A stretch of 64,000 nucleotides of DNA from Massilia sp. Root418 (lineage in GTDB: Bacteria; Pseudomonadota; Gammaproteobacteria; Burkholderiales; Burkholderiaceae_D), in assembly GCF_001425265.1 (NCBI RefSeq), contig NZ_LMEC01000024.1, positions 248,001 through 312,000 on the forward strand, read 5' to 3'. Position 1 is the stretch's first letter; every line of letters begins with the position of its first letter. This document shows, piece after piece, positions 35,290-42,825 of the stretch. A program made the position numbers and the translations under genes. The notes below the pieces were generated by a model. That model saw only the letters and a list, made by a program, of their open reading frames with translations. It did no database searches and was not told the origin of the DNA.

Positions 35290-35325
35290 ATTGGCGGCTG
35301 CGCTGTCTGGTTCGCAGCCGCCAAT
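35290..35325. terminator. 13-bp perfect hairpin between the CobD-like gene and the DUF3579 promoter
   Basis: ATTGGCGGCTGCG (35290-35302) pairs exactly with 35313-35325 around a 10-nt loop, 38 bp past the stop of the CobD/CbiB-like gene. There is no T-tract on either side, so it is a terminator or RNA 3'-end stabiliser of moderate certainty. Confidence 0.6.
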
Positions 35326-35362
35326 CCCGATATTGTAACGCGTTCCGCCTGTCGGATTTCTT

Positions 35363-36322
35363 TCAGCCGAGCCAGACAGCGCCGGAAAGCAACAGCAGCA
35401 GCATCATCCACAGCAGCAGCGCGCGCCATACCAGGCCCACCGTGCTCTGCAGTGCGCGCACGCCCGGCTCCTCGCCCGGCATCGCTTCCGATTCCATGTC
35501 GCCGCTGTCGACCACGCCCGCATCGGCCGGCAGCACGCGGGCCGCGTTTTCGTGCGGCGTGCCCAGGCGTACGCCCATGGCGCCGCCGCCGGCGGCCAGG
35601 ATGATGCCGCGCGCCTCGTCCGCCCAGCGGTGGGCGAAATTGCGCCAGGCATAGATGGCGTCCTCGAAATTGCCCACCACGGCGAAGGCCACGGCGGTCA
35701 GGCGCACGGGAATCCAGTCTATCCAGTAGAAGGCCCTGGTGGCGAATTCGCCGAAAGCCTCGTTGCGCATGTGCTCGGGTTCGTTCCAGGCGCGCGCCAG
35801 GTATTCGGACACGCGGTACAGCACCGCGCCGGCCGGGCCGAGCGGCATCAGGAACCAGAAGAACACGCCGAACACGTTGCGGTGCGTGGTGATCAGGGCT
35901 TTTTCGACGGCGATGCGGGAGATTTCGCCGGCCTCCATGCCCACGGTATCAAGCTTGGTCCATTCGGCCAGCAGCGCGCGCGCGGCCGCTTCGTCGCCCG
36001 CGTTCAGGGCCAGCTGGATGGAGGTGAAATAGTGGCTGTAGTGGCGGAAGCCCAGCGTGAGGTAGACGATCAGCACATTCCATGCGAAGGCGGCCAGGAA
36101 CCAGTCATAGCGGATCAGCACCCAGTAGATCAGCATGGTGGGCGCCATCAGCGCGAACATCATCAGGAACCAGCCCATGCGGCCATGCCGGGAATCGCCC
36201 GCGTTGAACCATGCTTCCATGCGCACCGCCAGACTCTTGATCTCGGCGTAGATGGGATTATCCGCCCGCAGGGGCTTCATCTGCTCGATCAGCAGTGCGC
36301 AAAGAATGGAAAGAAAAGTCAT
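35363..36322 (-). CDS. CobD/CbiB-family membrane protein (AmpE-like)
   Basis: The 319-residue inner-membrane protein has about five helices: start MTFLSILCALLIEQMKPL, then LMMFALMAPTMLIYWVLI, FGVFFWFLMPLGPAGAVLYRVSEYLA, and the C-terminal WRALLLWMMLLLLLSGAVWLG. The FWFLMPLGPAGAxLYR motif is shared by CobD/CbiB and AmpE proteins. There are no cobalamin genes nearby, and beta-proteobacteria widely carry such a stand-alone copy, so true adenosylcobinamide synthesis is doubtful. It lies downstream of the Nudix gene in the ribosomal-protein operon direction. Confidence 0.8.
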   Translation of the reverse strand: MTFLSILCALLIEQMKPLRADNPIYAEIKSLAVRMEAWFNAGDSRHGRMGWFLMMFALMAPTMLIYWVLIRYDWFLAAFAWNVLIVYLTLGFRHYSHYFTSIQLALNAGDEAAARALLAEWTKLDTVGMEAGEISRIAVEKALITTHRNVFGVFFWFLMPLGPAGAVLYRVSEYLARAWNEPEHMRNEAFGEFATRAFYWIDWIPVRLTAVAFAVVGNFEDAIYAWRNFAHRWADEARGIILAAGGGAMGVRLGTPHENAARVLPADAGVVDSGDMESEAMPGEEPGVRALQSTVGLVWRALLLWMMLLLLLSGAVWLG

Positions 36323-36391
36323 TAAACGTCCTTAAGATTGGCATTGCCGCAATGCCCGCTACGATAGCGCAGCAGCGCTCTGGAATCAAAC

Positions 36392-37054
36392 TTATTCCGC
36401 TCTTAAAAAATGGAACAGATTGCGCAGCATGCCGGCGGTAGCGCCCCAGATGTAATAGCCCTGGTAGGGCATGGCGTAGAAGCTGCGCCGCCCGCTGGCC
36501 AGTTCGGCCGACAGGCGCTGGTGGTTCAAGCCGTCCATCAGGAAGGCCAGCGGCACTTCGAAAATCTCGGCCACTTCGCCCGGGTCGGCGCGCAGCTCGA
36601 ACGGCGGGTGCAGCAGGGCCACCACCGGGGTCACGCTGTAGTTGGTGCCGGTGTAGTAGACCGGCAGGGTGCCGATGATCTCGGCGTGGCGGCGGTCCAG
36701 GCCGATCTCTTCCTCCGCTTCGCGCAGCGCGGTGTCGGCCGGGCCGGCATCGTAGGGCTCGGCGCGGCCGCCGGGGAAGCTGATCTGGCCGGCATGGCTG
36801 CTCAGGTGGTCCGTGCGTTGCGTGAGCAGCAGGCTCAGTCCTTCGGGGCGCTGCACCAGCGGCACCAGCACGGCGGCCGGCTTGGGCGAGAGCTGCGGCG
36901 TGAAACTGGTTTCGGAGTCTTCCGGCTGCCAGGCGGGCGGCGCGGCAAAGCGCGCGCGCAGCCAGTCCGCCGCCAGGCGCTCGGCCGGGACGGCCGGCTC
37001 GCCGGCAATGGCGTCGATCGGGAGTTGCTGCGGGTCGAATAAAAGCTTGGCCAT
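36392..37054 (-). CDS. CoA pyrophosphatase, Nudix hydrolase (YeaB/NudL-like)
   Basis: The 220-residue product has the Nudix box GRAEPYDAGPADTALREAEEEIGL, preceded by SHAGQISFPGG, and the UPF0035/NudL motif LLLTQRTDHLSSHAGQISFPGG. These mark the CoA-specific Nudix subfamily, which cleaves CoA to 3',5'-ADP and phosphopantetheine. I chose the ATG at 37052-37054 with GGAGATGGT upstream; the frame is open into the rplS terminator region but that has no support. A strong hairpin separates it from rplS. Confidence 0.9.
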   Translation of the reverse strand: MAKLLFDPQQLPIDAIAGEPAVPAERLAADWLRARFAAPPAWQPEDSETSFTPQLSPKPAAVLVPLVQRPEGLSLLLTQRTDHLSSHAGQISFPGGRAEPYDAGPADTALREAEEEIGLDRRHAEIIGTLPVYYTGTNYSVTPVVALLHPPFELRADPGEVAEIFEVPLAFLMDGLNHQRLSAELASGRRSFYAMPYQGYYIWGATAGMLRNLFHFLRAE

Positions 37055-37071
37055 ACCATCTCCAAATAGCG

Positions 37072-37094
37072 AAAGGGCGCCAGCGGCGCCCTTT
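37072..37094. terminator. Terminator after rplS
   Basis: A perfect 10-bp stem, AAAGGGCGCC (37072-37081) and GGCGCCCTTT (37085-37094), with a 3-nt loop lies 46 bp after the rplS stop on the minus strand. T-rich sequence flanks both sides. It should end most transcripts of the rpsP-rimM-trmD-rplS operon before the Nudix gene. Confidence 0.85.
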
Positions 37095-37139
37095 TGAAGG
37101 GACGCCACCCAGGCGCCCCTGCCCCAAACCCAAACGCGA

Positions 37140-37526
37140 TTAAGCGCTTGCTTTTGCCGCTGCTGGGCGACGGTTTGGCAGTTTTTCTTTGATACGTGCC
37201 GATTTGCCCGAACGGTCGCGCAGGTAGTACAGCTTGGCGCGACGTACGTCACCGCGGCGTTTCACTTCGATCGAAGCGATCAGCGGGGAGTACAGCTGGA
37301 AGGTACGCTCAACGCCTTCGCCGGACGAGATCTTGCGAACGATGAAGTTCGAGTTCAGGCCACGGTTACGACGGGAGATGACCACGCCTTCGTAAGCCTG
37401 GGCGCGCTTGCGGGTGCCTTCGACTACGTTAACGTTGACGATCACGGTGTCGCCAGGTGCAAATTCAGGGATGTTTTTGCCCAGGCGAGCAATTTCTTCT
37501 TGCTCGAGTTGTTGAATCAGGTTCAT
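37140..37526 (-). CDS. rplS: 50S ribosomal protein L19
   Basis: The 128-residue protein MNLIQQLEQEEIARLGKNIPEFAPGDTVIVNVNVVEGTRKRAQAYEGVVISRRNRGLNSNFIVRKISSGEGVERTFQLYSP... is typical L19, located at the 30S-50S interface. The start was set at the ATG at 37524-37526 by homology; 25 upstream in-frame codons are not part of L19. It is the last gene of the conserved rpsP-rimM-trmD-rplS operon and has a 97-bp leader after trmD that contains a small hairpin. Confidence 0.98.
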   Translation of the reverse strand: MNLIQQLEQEEIARLGKNIPEFAPGDTVIVNVNVVEGTRKRAQAYEGVVISRRNRGLNSNFIVRKISSGEGVERTFQLYSPLIASIEVKRRGDVRRAKLYYLRDRSGKSARIKEKLPNRRPAAAKASA

Positions 37527-37590
37527 TTGATGACTCCAATTACCATCATGCCGGCGCGTACGAAACCCGGTAGAGGATGGGGTTGAACAA

Positions 37591-37607
37591 AGAGGCGACA
37601 TGCCTCT
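37591..37607 (-). promoter_or_regulatory. Small hairpin in the trmD-rplS leader
   Basis: On the minus strand AGAGGC (37602-37607) pairs with GCCTCT (37591-37596) over a 5-nt loop and is followed by TTTGTTC. It may be a weak attenuator or processing signal that separates ribosomal-protein from tRNA-methyltransferase expression. Confidence 0.4.
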
Positions 37608-37623
37608 CGTCTTTACTGCTTTG

Positions 37624-38385
37624 CTACAGCGCCGGTTTTTCTAAACCGGCCAAAAATTTCTCGTCCTGGCGCGTGAGCAAACCTGCTTCGCGCGCCTTGG
37701 GCAATAAATCCGGGCGCTTGCGCGCAGTCGCTTCCAGCATGCGCTGGCGGCGCCATTTTTCTATCTCGGCGTGGTTGCCGCCCATCAGCACGGCAGGCAC
37801 ATCCTCGCCTTCATACGTCACCGGCCGCGTGTAGTGCGGCGAATCGAGCAGGCCGTTGACAAAGCTGTCTTCGACCGCCGACGCCTCGGTGTTGAGCACG
37901 CCCGGCAGCAGGCGCACCACGGCGTCCATCAGTGCCATGGCCGGCAATTCGCCGCCCGACAGCACGAAGTCGCCCAGGCTGATTTCCTCATCGACGCAAC
38001 GGTCGATCAGGCGCTGGTCCACCGCTTCGTAGCGGCCGCACAGGATCACCAGGCCGGGCTCGGCTTTCAGCTGCATCACGCGTTCGTGCGTCAGCTGCCT
38101 GCCTTGCGGCGACATGAACACCACGCGCGGCGCCGGCAAGCCGGCATCGACCTGGCGCTGCTTGGCGGCAGCGATGGCTGCCTCCAGCGGTTTGGCCAGC
38201 ATCACCATGCCGGGGCCGCCGCCATAGGGGCGGTCATCCACGGTGCGGTGATTGTCGGTGGTGAACTCGCGTGGATTCCACAGCGACAAATTCCACTTCT
38301 GCTGCTCGAACGCACGGCGGGTCACGCCCGATTGCGTCAGCGCGGCAAACATTTCAGGGAACAGCGTGACTACGTCGAATTGCAT
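37624..38385 (-). CDS. trmD: tRNA (guanine-37-N1)-methyltransferase
   Basis: TrmD methylates G37 of tRNAs reading CNN/GGN codons, using S-adenosylmethionine, and prevents frameshifting. The 253-residue product starts MQFDVVTLFPEMFAALTQSGVTRRA and has the trefoil-knot motifs DDRPYGGGPGMVM, LCGRYEAVDQRLID and SLGDFVLSGGELPAM. The ATG at 38383-38385 was chosen by homology. It lies 13 bp after rimM in the same operon. Confidence 0.98.
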   Translation of the reverse strand: MQFDVVTLFPEMFAALTQSGVTRRAFEQQKWNLSLWNPREFTTDNHRTVDDRPYGGGPGMVMLAKPLEAAIAAAKQRQVDAGLPAPRVVFMSPQGRQLTHERVMQLKAEPGLVILCGRYEAVDQRLIDRCVDEEISLGDFVLSGGELPAMALMDAVVRLLPGVLNTEASAVEDSFVNGLLDSPHYTRPVTYEGEDVPAVLMGGNHAEIEKWRRQRMLEATARKRPDLLPKAREAGLLTRQDEKFLAGLEKPAL

Positions 38386-38398
38386 ACAGGCTCCCGGA

Positions 38399-38962
38399 TC
38401 AGTAATCCAGGCCCCAGTCCACCGTGATCTTTTTCGCTTCCTTGTCCACCGTAATGATGAACTGGTCCACAAATGGAATCAGGCGCTCTTGCGCCGCGGA
38501 CTCGGCATCGCCGGATTCGGCGCTGACCGGAGCGGTAACGCGCAGTATCGACTGCGGGCCATTGCTCATCATGTCGGCGACAGTACCCAGGCTTTCACCC
38601 TGCAGATTCTCTACTACCAGTCCGATCAGGTCGGACCAGTAAAACTCGCCGTCGTCCAGCGTGGGGAACTGGCTGCGCGGGATATACACGCCGGTGCCTT
38701 TCAGCGCCTCCGCGAGATCCCGGTCCGTCAGGTCGTCCAGCTGGGTCACGACGTCGCCGCCGTGCAGCTTCGCACGGCGCACATGCACTTCGTGCAGGCT
38801 GGGTTTATCCAGCCACCAGGTCTTAACATGCAACAAGGCATCCGCATCGTCGGAAAAGGGGCGAACCCGGATTCCACCTGCTACGCCGTAAGCGCCGGAC
38901 ACAAAGCCCACTTGCACCAGATCGTCGGGGAGTTGCACCCCGGATGCCAATTTATCTGCCAA
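38399..38962 (-). CDS. rimM: 16S rRNA processing protein RimM
   Basis: The 187-residue product shows the RimM pattern LVQVGFVSGAYGVAGGIRVRPFSDDADALL near the start, and the C-terminal PRC-barrel segment (EFYWSDLIGLVVENLQGESLGTVADMMSNGPQSILRV ... LIPFVDQFI). RimM binds ribosomal protein S19 during 30S head assembly. No ATG is available at the expected position; I chose the TTG at 38960-38962, 15 bp after the rpsP stop. A second in-frame TTG or GTG a few codons on is possible, so the exact start is uncertain. Confidence 0.95.
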   Translation of the reverse strand: MADKLASGVQLPDDLVQVGFVSGAYGVAGGIRVRPFSDDADALLHVKTWWLDKPSLHEVHVRRAKLHGGDVVTQLDDLTDRDLAEALKGTGVYIPRSQFPTLDDGEFYWSDLIGLVVENLQGESLGTVADMMSNGPQSILRVTAPVSAESGDAESAAQERLIPFVDQFIITVDKEAKKITVDWGLDY

Positions 38963-38977
38963 AACCTGAACGCCGAA

Positions 38978-39226
38978 TTAGGCTGCTTTCTTGTTCGACG
39001 CGACCAGGCGAGCAACGGCTGGGGACAGCTGTGCGCCTACGCCGATCCAGTGAGCCAGACGGTCTTCGGTGATCTTGAACGGCACTTCCTGGCCGGAAGC
39101 CATCGGGTTGTAGAAGCCAACGCGCTCGATGAAACGGCCGTCGCGGCGATTGCGCGAGTCGGTTGCAACGATGTTGAAGAATGGGCGCTTCTTGGCGCCT
39201 CCACGAGCTAAACGAATAACGACCAT
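38978..39226 (-). CDS. rpsP: 30S ribosomal protein S16
   Basis: The 82-residue protein MVVIRLARGGAKKRPFFNIVATDSRNRRDGRFIERVGFYNPMASGQEVPFKITEDRLAHWIGVGAQLSPAVARLV is canonical S16. It is the first gene of the rpsP-rimM-trmD-rplS operon and follows a consensus -10 promoter. The frame is open for hundreds of codons upstream, but this is non-coding; the ATG at 39224-39226 is fixed by homology. Confidence 0.98.
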   Translation of the reverse strand: MVVIRLARGGAKKRPFFNIVATDSRNRRDGRFIERVGFYNPMASGQEVPFKITEDRLAHWIGVGAQLSPAVARLVASNKKAA

Positions 39227-39266
39227 AATATTTCCAAAAAGTGTGCTGAGACGGAAAAAGCCGCAA

Positions 39267-39296
39267 ATTATAGCGCGCTTTCTCTTCCGCCAGCAA
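39267..39296 (-). promoter_or_regulatory. Sigma-70 promoter of the rpsP operon
   Basis: On the minus strand, TTGCTG (39291-39296), an 18-bp spacer and a perfect TATAAT (39267-39272). The leader to the rpsP ATG is about 35 nt. Confidence 0.75.
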
Positions 39297-39442
39297 GCAT
39301 TAATAACAATTGGGGTGGGTTTGGGGCAATCGAAGATTATCCCCCACTCTGTCCAGCAGGGCAAGCATTGTCTGCAAAAAGGGCTGGGCCGCGCGCCCAT
39401 TTTGACCGATACTGGCCGCTCCCCCGTTTTTGCCGCCACTAC

Positions 39443-39859
39443 ATGACTTCTAAGCATAAGAACAAGACTTTCGCCGCCCTGCTGGCCTTCCTGTTGGGCG
39501 GCATCGGCGCCCACAGCTTCTACCTGCGTGGCGTAAACGACACATGGGGCTGGGTGCACGCGGCCAGCGTGCCGGCTATCGGCCTGGTGATGGCCGCCGC
39601 CCCGGACGCCGACATCTATTTCAAGCTGCTGCCGCTGTTCCTGTCCATGCTGGCCGGCTTCTTGCAGGCGCTGGTGCTGGGTTTGATGTCCGACGAGAAG
39701 TGGGACGCCACTTTCAATGCCGGCTCGGGCCGCCGCTCGGAAACCCGCTGGCCGCTGGCCGTGATCCTGGTGGCGACCATGCTGGTGGGCTGCGCCAGCC
39801 TGATCGCCACGATATCCCGGCTGTTTGACTTGCTGTACACTGGGGGCGCTTACGGCTGA
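39443..39859 (+). CDS. TM2-domain membrane protein
   Basis: The 138-residue product begins with the TM2 signature KNKTFAALLAFLLGGIGAHSFYLRG, a hydrophobic hairpin. Three further hydrophobic helices follow (ASVPAIGLVMAAA, LLPLFLSMLAGFLQALVLGLM and LAVILVATMLVGCASLIATI). Function is unknown. The ATG at 39443 gives the typical short N-terminus before TM2. It is transcribed toward the binding-protein/diguanylate cyclase pair, starting 28 bp before that gene, so cotranscription is likely. Confidence 0.8.
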   Translation: MTSKHKNKTFAALLAFLLGGIGAHSFYLRGVNDTWGWVHAASVPAIGLVMAAAPDADIYFKLLPLFLSMLAGFLQALVLGLMSDEKWDATFNAGSGRRSETRWPLAVILVATMLVGCASLIATISRLFDLLYTGGAYG

Positions 39860-39886
39860 CCCCCGCTTTCCCACCGCAACGACCAG

Positions 39887-40747
39887 ATGACGTTTCGCCT
39901 TTCCGCCCTGCTGCGCGGCGCCCTCGCCGCCACCCTGGCCGCTGCCGCCCTCCAGGCCCACGCCACCGACCGCCTGAACTGGGGCTGGTTCAACGCCGCC
40001 CCCTACATGATTGCCGAGGGGCCGGACAAGGGCATGGGTATCTTCGACCAGATCCGCACCCTGCTCAAGGACGAGCTGCCCGGCTATGAGCACAAGGACG
40101 TGCAGGCGCCGTTTCCGCGCATCTTCCAGGAGATCAGGAACGGCAACCCGTGGTGCTTCGTGGGCGGCGTGAAGAATCCGGAGCGCGAGGCGCTGGCCTA
40201 TTTTTCGGTCCCGGTGGCGGTGTTCCTGCCCTTTAAAGTGGTGGTGCGGCGCGACCGGCTGGCCGAATTCAGCGGCAGTGCGGGCCCCGGCGCCAGCATT
40301 TCGCTGGCCGAGCTGATGGCCAAGGACGGCGTGCGCACCAGCTATCTGCGCGGACGCTCGTTCTCGCCGCAGATCAACGCGCTGCTGGAGCAGCATCCCA
40401 ACCGCCAGTACCACTCGGAATTCAACGAAGCGCTGCAGATGCTGCTGGCGCGGCGCCTGGACTACCTGCTGGAACTGCCCATCATCAGCACCTACTCCGC
40501 GCGCCAGCTGGGCCGCGACGGCGAACTGGCCGCGCTCACCATCCGCGAGCACGCCGACCCCACGGTGAACCGCGTGATGTGCCCGCGCACCGAATGGGGC
40601 AGGCAAGTGATCGGCAAGGTCAACGCGGTGCTGCAGGCGCAGCGCGGCACGGCGCGCTACCGCGCCATCGTCGAGCGCTGGTCCGACGAGGAATCGCTGC
40701 GCGTGATCCGCGCCATCTACCCCACCCAGATCCTGAAATCCGAATGA
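39887..40747 (+). CDS. Periplasmic solute-binding-like protein coupled to a diguanylate cyclase
   Basis: The 286-residue product has a signal peptide (ending ALQAHA). The mature domain resembles family 3 periplasmic binding proteins (LNWGWFNAAPYMIAEGPDKGMGIFDQIRTLLKDELPGYEH...NGNPWCFVGGVKNPEREALAYFSVPVAVFLPFKVVVRRD). Similar proteins are annotated only as conserved hypothetical (TIGR02285-like). Its stop overlaps the start of a membrane diguanylate cyclase by 4 bp. It is therefore a candidate ligand-sensing partner rather than a transporter subunit; no ABC permease is nearby. The ligand is unknown. Confidence 0.75.
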   Translation: MTFRLSALLRGALAATLAAAALQAHATDRLNWGWFNAAPYMIAEGPDKGMGIFDQIRTLLKDELPGYEHKDVQAPFPRIFQEIRNGNPWCFVGGVKNPEREALAYFSVPVAVFLPFKVVVRRDRLAEFSGSAGPGASISLAELMAKDGVRTSYLRGRSFSPQINALLEQHPNRQYHSEFNEALQMLLARRLDYLLELPIISTYSARQLGRDGELAALTIREHADPTVNRVMCPRTEWGRQVIGKVNAVLQAQRGTARYRAIVERWSDEESLRVIRAIYPTQILKSE

Positions 40748-42066
40748 AGAGCAACCTGGCGGCGCGCCTGCTGCGCATCATTTTCGGCTGCTACTTCATC
40801 GTCACGCTGGTGGTCACCTGCGTGCAGCTGGCGGCCGAATACCGCCACACGCAGGAGCGCCTGAGCGAGGAAATCGGCGCCATGCAGCACACTTTCGGCC
40901 CCGGCATCACCGGCGCGCTGTGGCGCTTCAACGGCGAGGTGCTGGCCAGCATCGTCACCGGCGTGAAGGCGTTGCCCATTGTCATCGGCGTCAAGGTCGA
41001 GGACGAACAGGGCAAGCTGCTGCGCGCCATCGGCACGGTGGACGACGCAGCCGGGCGCCGCCTGGAAGCCGGCGCGAACGGCGCCCTGGTGCCGGCCGCC
41101 GCGCCGGCCCTGCTGTTCGACCACATCTTCAGCCGCAGCTTCCCCGCCGTCTACGTGGACGAAGCCGGCGAGCGCCACCCGGTGGGCCGCTGGACCGTGT
41201 ATTCCAGCCAGCAGGTGGTGGTGCGCCAGGTGGCGTACGGCTTCTTCCTTATCCTGGTGAACTCCGTCATCAAGACGCTGGCGCTGTGGTTCATCTTCCT
41301 GTACGTCATCAAGCGCACCCTGGGCCAGCCGCTGCGCCAGATGAGCGACTTCGTCGGCCAGCTCAACATCGACAACATCGGCGACCGTCACTTCGTGCTC
41401 AAGGACAAGGGCAAGCACGAGCTGCACCAGCTGACCGACAAGCTGAACCAGATGGCCGATACCCTGCGCAAGTCGGTGGCCGAAAACGCCACGCTGTACG
41501 CCGAGCTGAAGGAAATGAACCGCACCCTGGAATCGCAGGTGGCCGAGCGCACCAGCGAACTGCAGCGCGTGGCCAGCACCGACATGCTCACCGGCCTGCA
41601 CAACCGGCGCAAGCTGGACGAGGTGCTGGGCTACGAAGTGGAACGGGTGCACCGCTACGGCGGCGGCCTGTCCGTGATCCTGCTCGACATCGACCATTTC
41701 AAGCACACCAACGACAGCTACGGCCACCCCGCCGGCGACCGGGTGCTGGCGGCGGTGGCCGCCATCCTGCGCAGCGGCGCGCGCAGCATCGACAGCGTGG
41801 GCCGCTGGGGCGGCGAGGAATTCATGGTGATCTGTCCGCAGACCGAGCTGGACGGCGCGCGCGCCCTGGCCGAGATGCTGCGCCTGCGCATCGCCGCCGC
41901 CGACTTCCCCGAGGTGGGCCGCAAAACCTGCTCCTTCGGCGTGGCGGCGCTGGGCCCGGAGGAAACCCTGGCCACCCTGGTGGCGCGCGCCGACGCCGCC
42001 CTGTACCGCGCCAAGCAGGCCGGCCGCAATGCGGTTGAGCACGATTCAAACGAACAATTGCTGTAA
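40744..42066 (+). CDS. Membrane diguanylate cyclase (GGDEF)
   Basis: The 440-residue product has an N-terminal helix (LLRIIFGCYFIVTLVVTCVQL), a periplasmic sensor of about 150 residues and a second helix (VAYGFFLILVNSVIKTLALWFIFLYVI). A HAMP-like stretch and coiled coil lead to a GGDEF domain. The catalytic loop reads GGEEF, and a complete inhibitory I-site RSID lies five residues upstream, so the enzyme should be active and product-inhibited. It makes cyclic di-GMP. The ATG at 40744 overlaps the binding-protein stop (ATGA), suggesting the two are made in fixed ratio. Confidence 0.93.
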   Translation: MKSNLAARLLRIIFGCYFIVTLVVTCVQLAAEYRHTQERLSEEIGAMQHTFGPGITGALWRFNGEVLASIVTGVKALPIVIGVKVEDEQGKLLRAIGTVDDAAGRRLEAGANGALVPAAAPALLFDHIFSRSFPAVYVDEAGERHPVGRWTVYSSQQVVVRQVAYGFFLILVNSVIKTLALWFIFLYVIKRTLGQPLRQMSDFVGQLNIDNIGDRHFVLKDKGKHELHQLTDKLNQMADTLRKSVAENATLYAELKEMNRTLESQVAERTSELQRVASTDMLTGLHNRRKLDEVLGYEVERVHRYGGGLSVILLDIDHFKHTNDSYGHPAGDRVLAAVAAILRSGARSIDSVGRWGGEEFMVICPQTELDGARALAEMLRLRIAAADFPEVGRKTCSFGVAALGPEETLATLVARADAALYRAKQAGRNAVEHDSNEQLL

Positions 42067-42118
42067 AGCCATTTCCACCGGTTATACTGGAGAAATAACC
42101 CAGTCACCGGAGAACCAC

Positions 42119-42724
42119 ATGAAAGTCCGCACGAACGTCCGCACCATCGCCCTGTCACTGATGCTGGCCGGCATGGCCAGTGCGGTGTCCGCCCAGCCGT
42201 ACACCAAGGCGCAATACGCGGCCGACACCAAGCAGGCCGCCTCCCGCTACGCGGAAGACAAGAAGCTGTGCGCCGAGGAAAGCAGCTCCAGCGCCCGCAT
42301 GCAATGCCAGCGCGATGCCAAGGCCGAATACGACAAGGCGCTCGCCGCCGCCAAGGCCGATCTGAAGAACGTCAACGCCAAGCCGGCCGCCTGCAATGAC
42401 TGCGGCCGCGTGATCGCAGTCAACGTGGAAGACAAAAAAGGCGAAGGCAGCGCGGTGGGCGTGATCGCCGGCGGCGTGGCAGGCGCGCTGCTGGGCAACC
42501 AGGTGGGCAGCGGCGGCGGCCGCAAGCTGGCCACCATCGCCGGCGCGGCCGGCGGCGCCTACGCCGGCAACAAGGTGGAGGAACACGTCAAGTCCAGCAA
42601 GGTATGGCACGTGAAAGTCCAGTACGACAACGGCACCCAGGGCGAATTCACCTTCGACAAAGACCCTGGCTACGCGAACGGCGACCTGGTCAAGAGCGCC
42701 AACGGCACCATCGTACGCCGCTAA
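42119..42724 (+). CDS. Glycine-zipper (2TM) envelope protein, SlyB-like
   Basis: The 201-residue product has a signal peptide (ending AVSA), a Lys/Ala-rich helical region with a cysteine pair (KLCAEES...RMQCQRD, repeated around CNDCG), and a glycine-zipper segment GSAVGVIAGGVAGALLGNQVGSGGGRKLATIAGAAGGAYAGNKVEE. The C-terminal domain (WHVKVQYDNGTQGEFTFDKDPGYANGDLVK) is SlyB-like. There is no lipobox, unlike classical SlyB. The ATG at 42119 was chosen because it gives the signal peptide. An outer-membrane or periplasmic location is likely. Confidence 0.8.
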   Translation: MKVRTNVRTIALSLMLAGMASAVSAQPYTKAQYAADTKQAASRYAEDKKLCAEESSSSARMQCQRDAKAEYDKALAAAKADLKNVNAKPAACNDCGRVIAVNVEDKKGEGSAVGVIAGGVAGALLGNQVGSGGGRKLATIAGAAGGAYAGNKVEEHVKSSKVWHVKVQYDNGTQGEFTFDKDPGYANGDLVKSANGTIVRR

Positions 42725-42755
42725 GCTACCCCCGCATTTCCGCAGTCTCTCCCGC

Positions 42756-42771
42756 GCGCGCAATTGCGCGC
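42756..42771. repeat. 16-bp palindrome downstream of the SlyB-like gene
   Basis: GCGCGCAATTGCGCGC is a perfect palindrome 31 bp after the stop at 42724. It could be a terminator stem without a T-tract or a binding site. Confidence 0.4.
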
Positions 42772-42779
42772 CGGGAATC

Positions 42780-42820
42780 CCTTGTCTTGTGTACGATTTG
42801 ATAATTTCCACAAGACAAGG
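42780..42820. promoter_or_regulatory. 12-bp inverted repeat covering the -10 and Shine-Dalgarno of the frameshifted gene
   Basis: CCTTGTCTTGTG (42780-42791) is the exact reverse complement of CACAAGACAAGG (42809-42820), with a 17-nt loop containing GATAAT (42800-42805). The AAGG ribosome-binding site of the gene at 42826 lies in the right arm. The element could be an operator or an RNA hairpin that blocks translation. Confidence 0.55.
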
Positions 42821-42825
42821 TAATC

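Noticed and set aside
35363..36322. CobD/CbiB-like gene as evidence of cobalamin biosynthesis
   Set aside because: No other cobalamin gene or riboswitch is nearby; stand-alone copies are common in beta-proteobacteria.
39227..40606. Open frame upstream of and in frame with rpsP
   Set aside because: Antisense to the TM2 and binding-protein genes; S16 starts at 39226 by homology and has a promoter just upstream.
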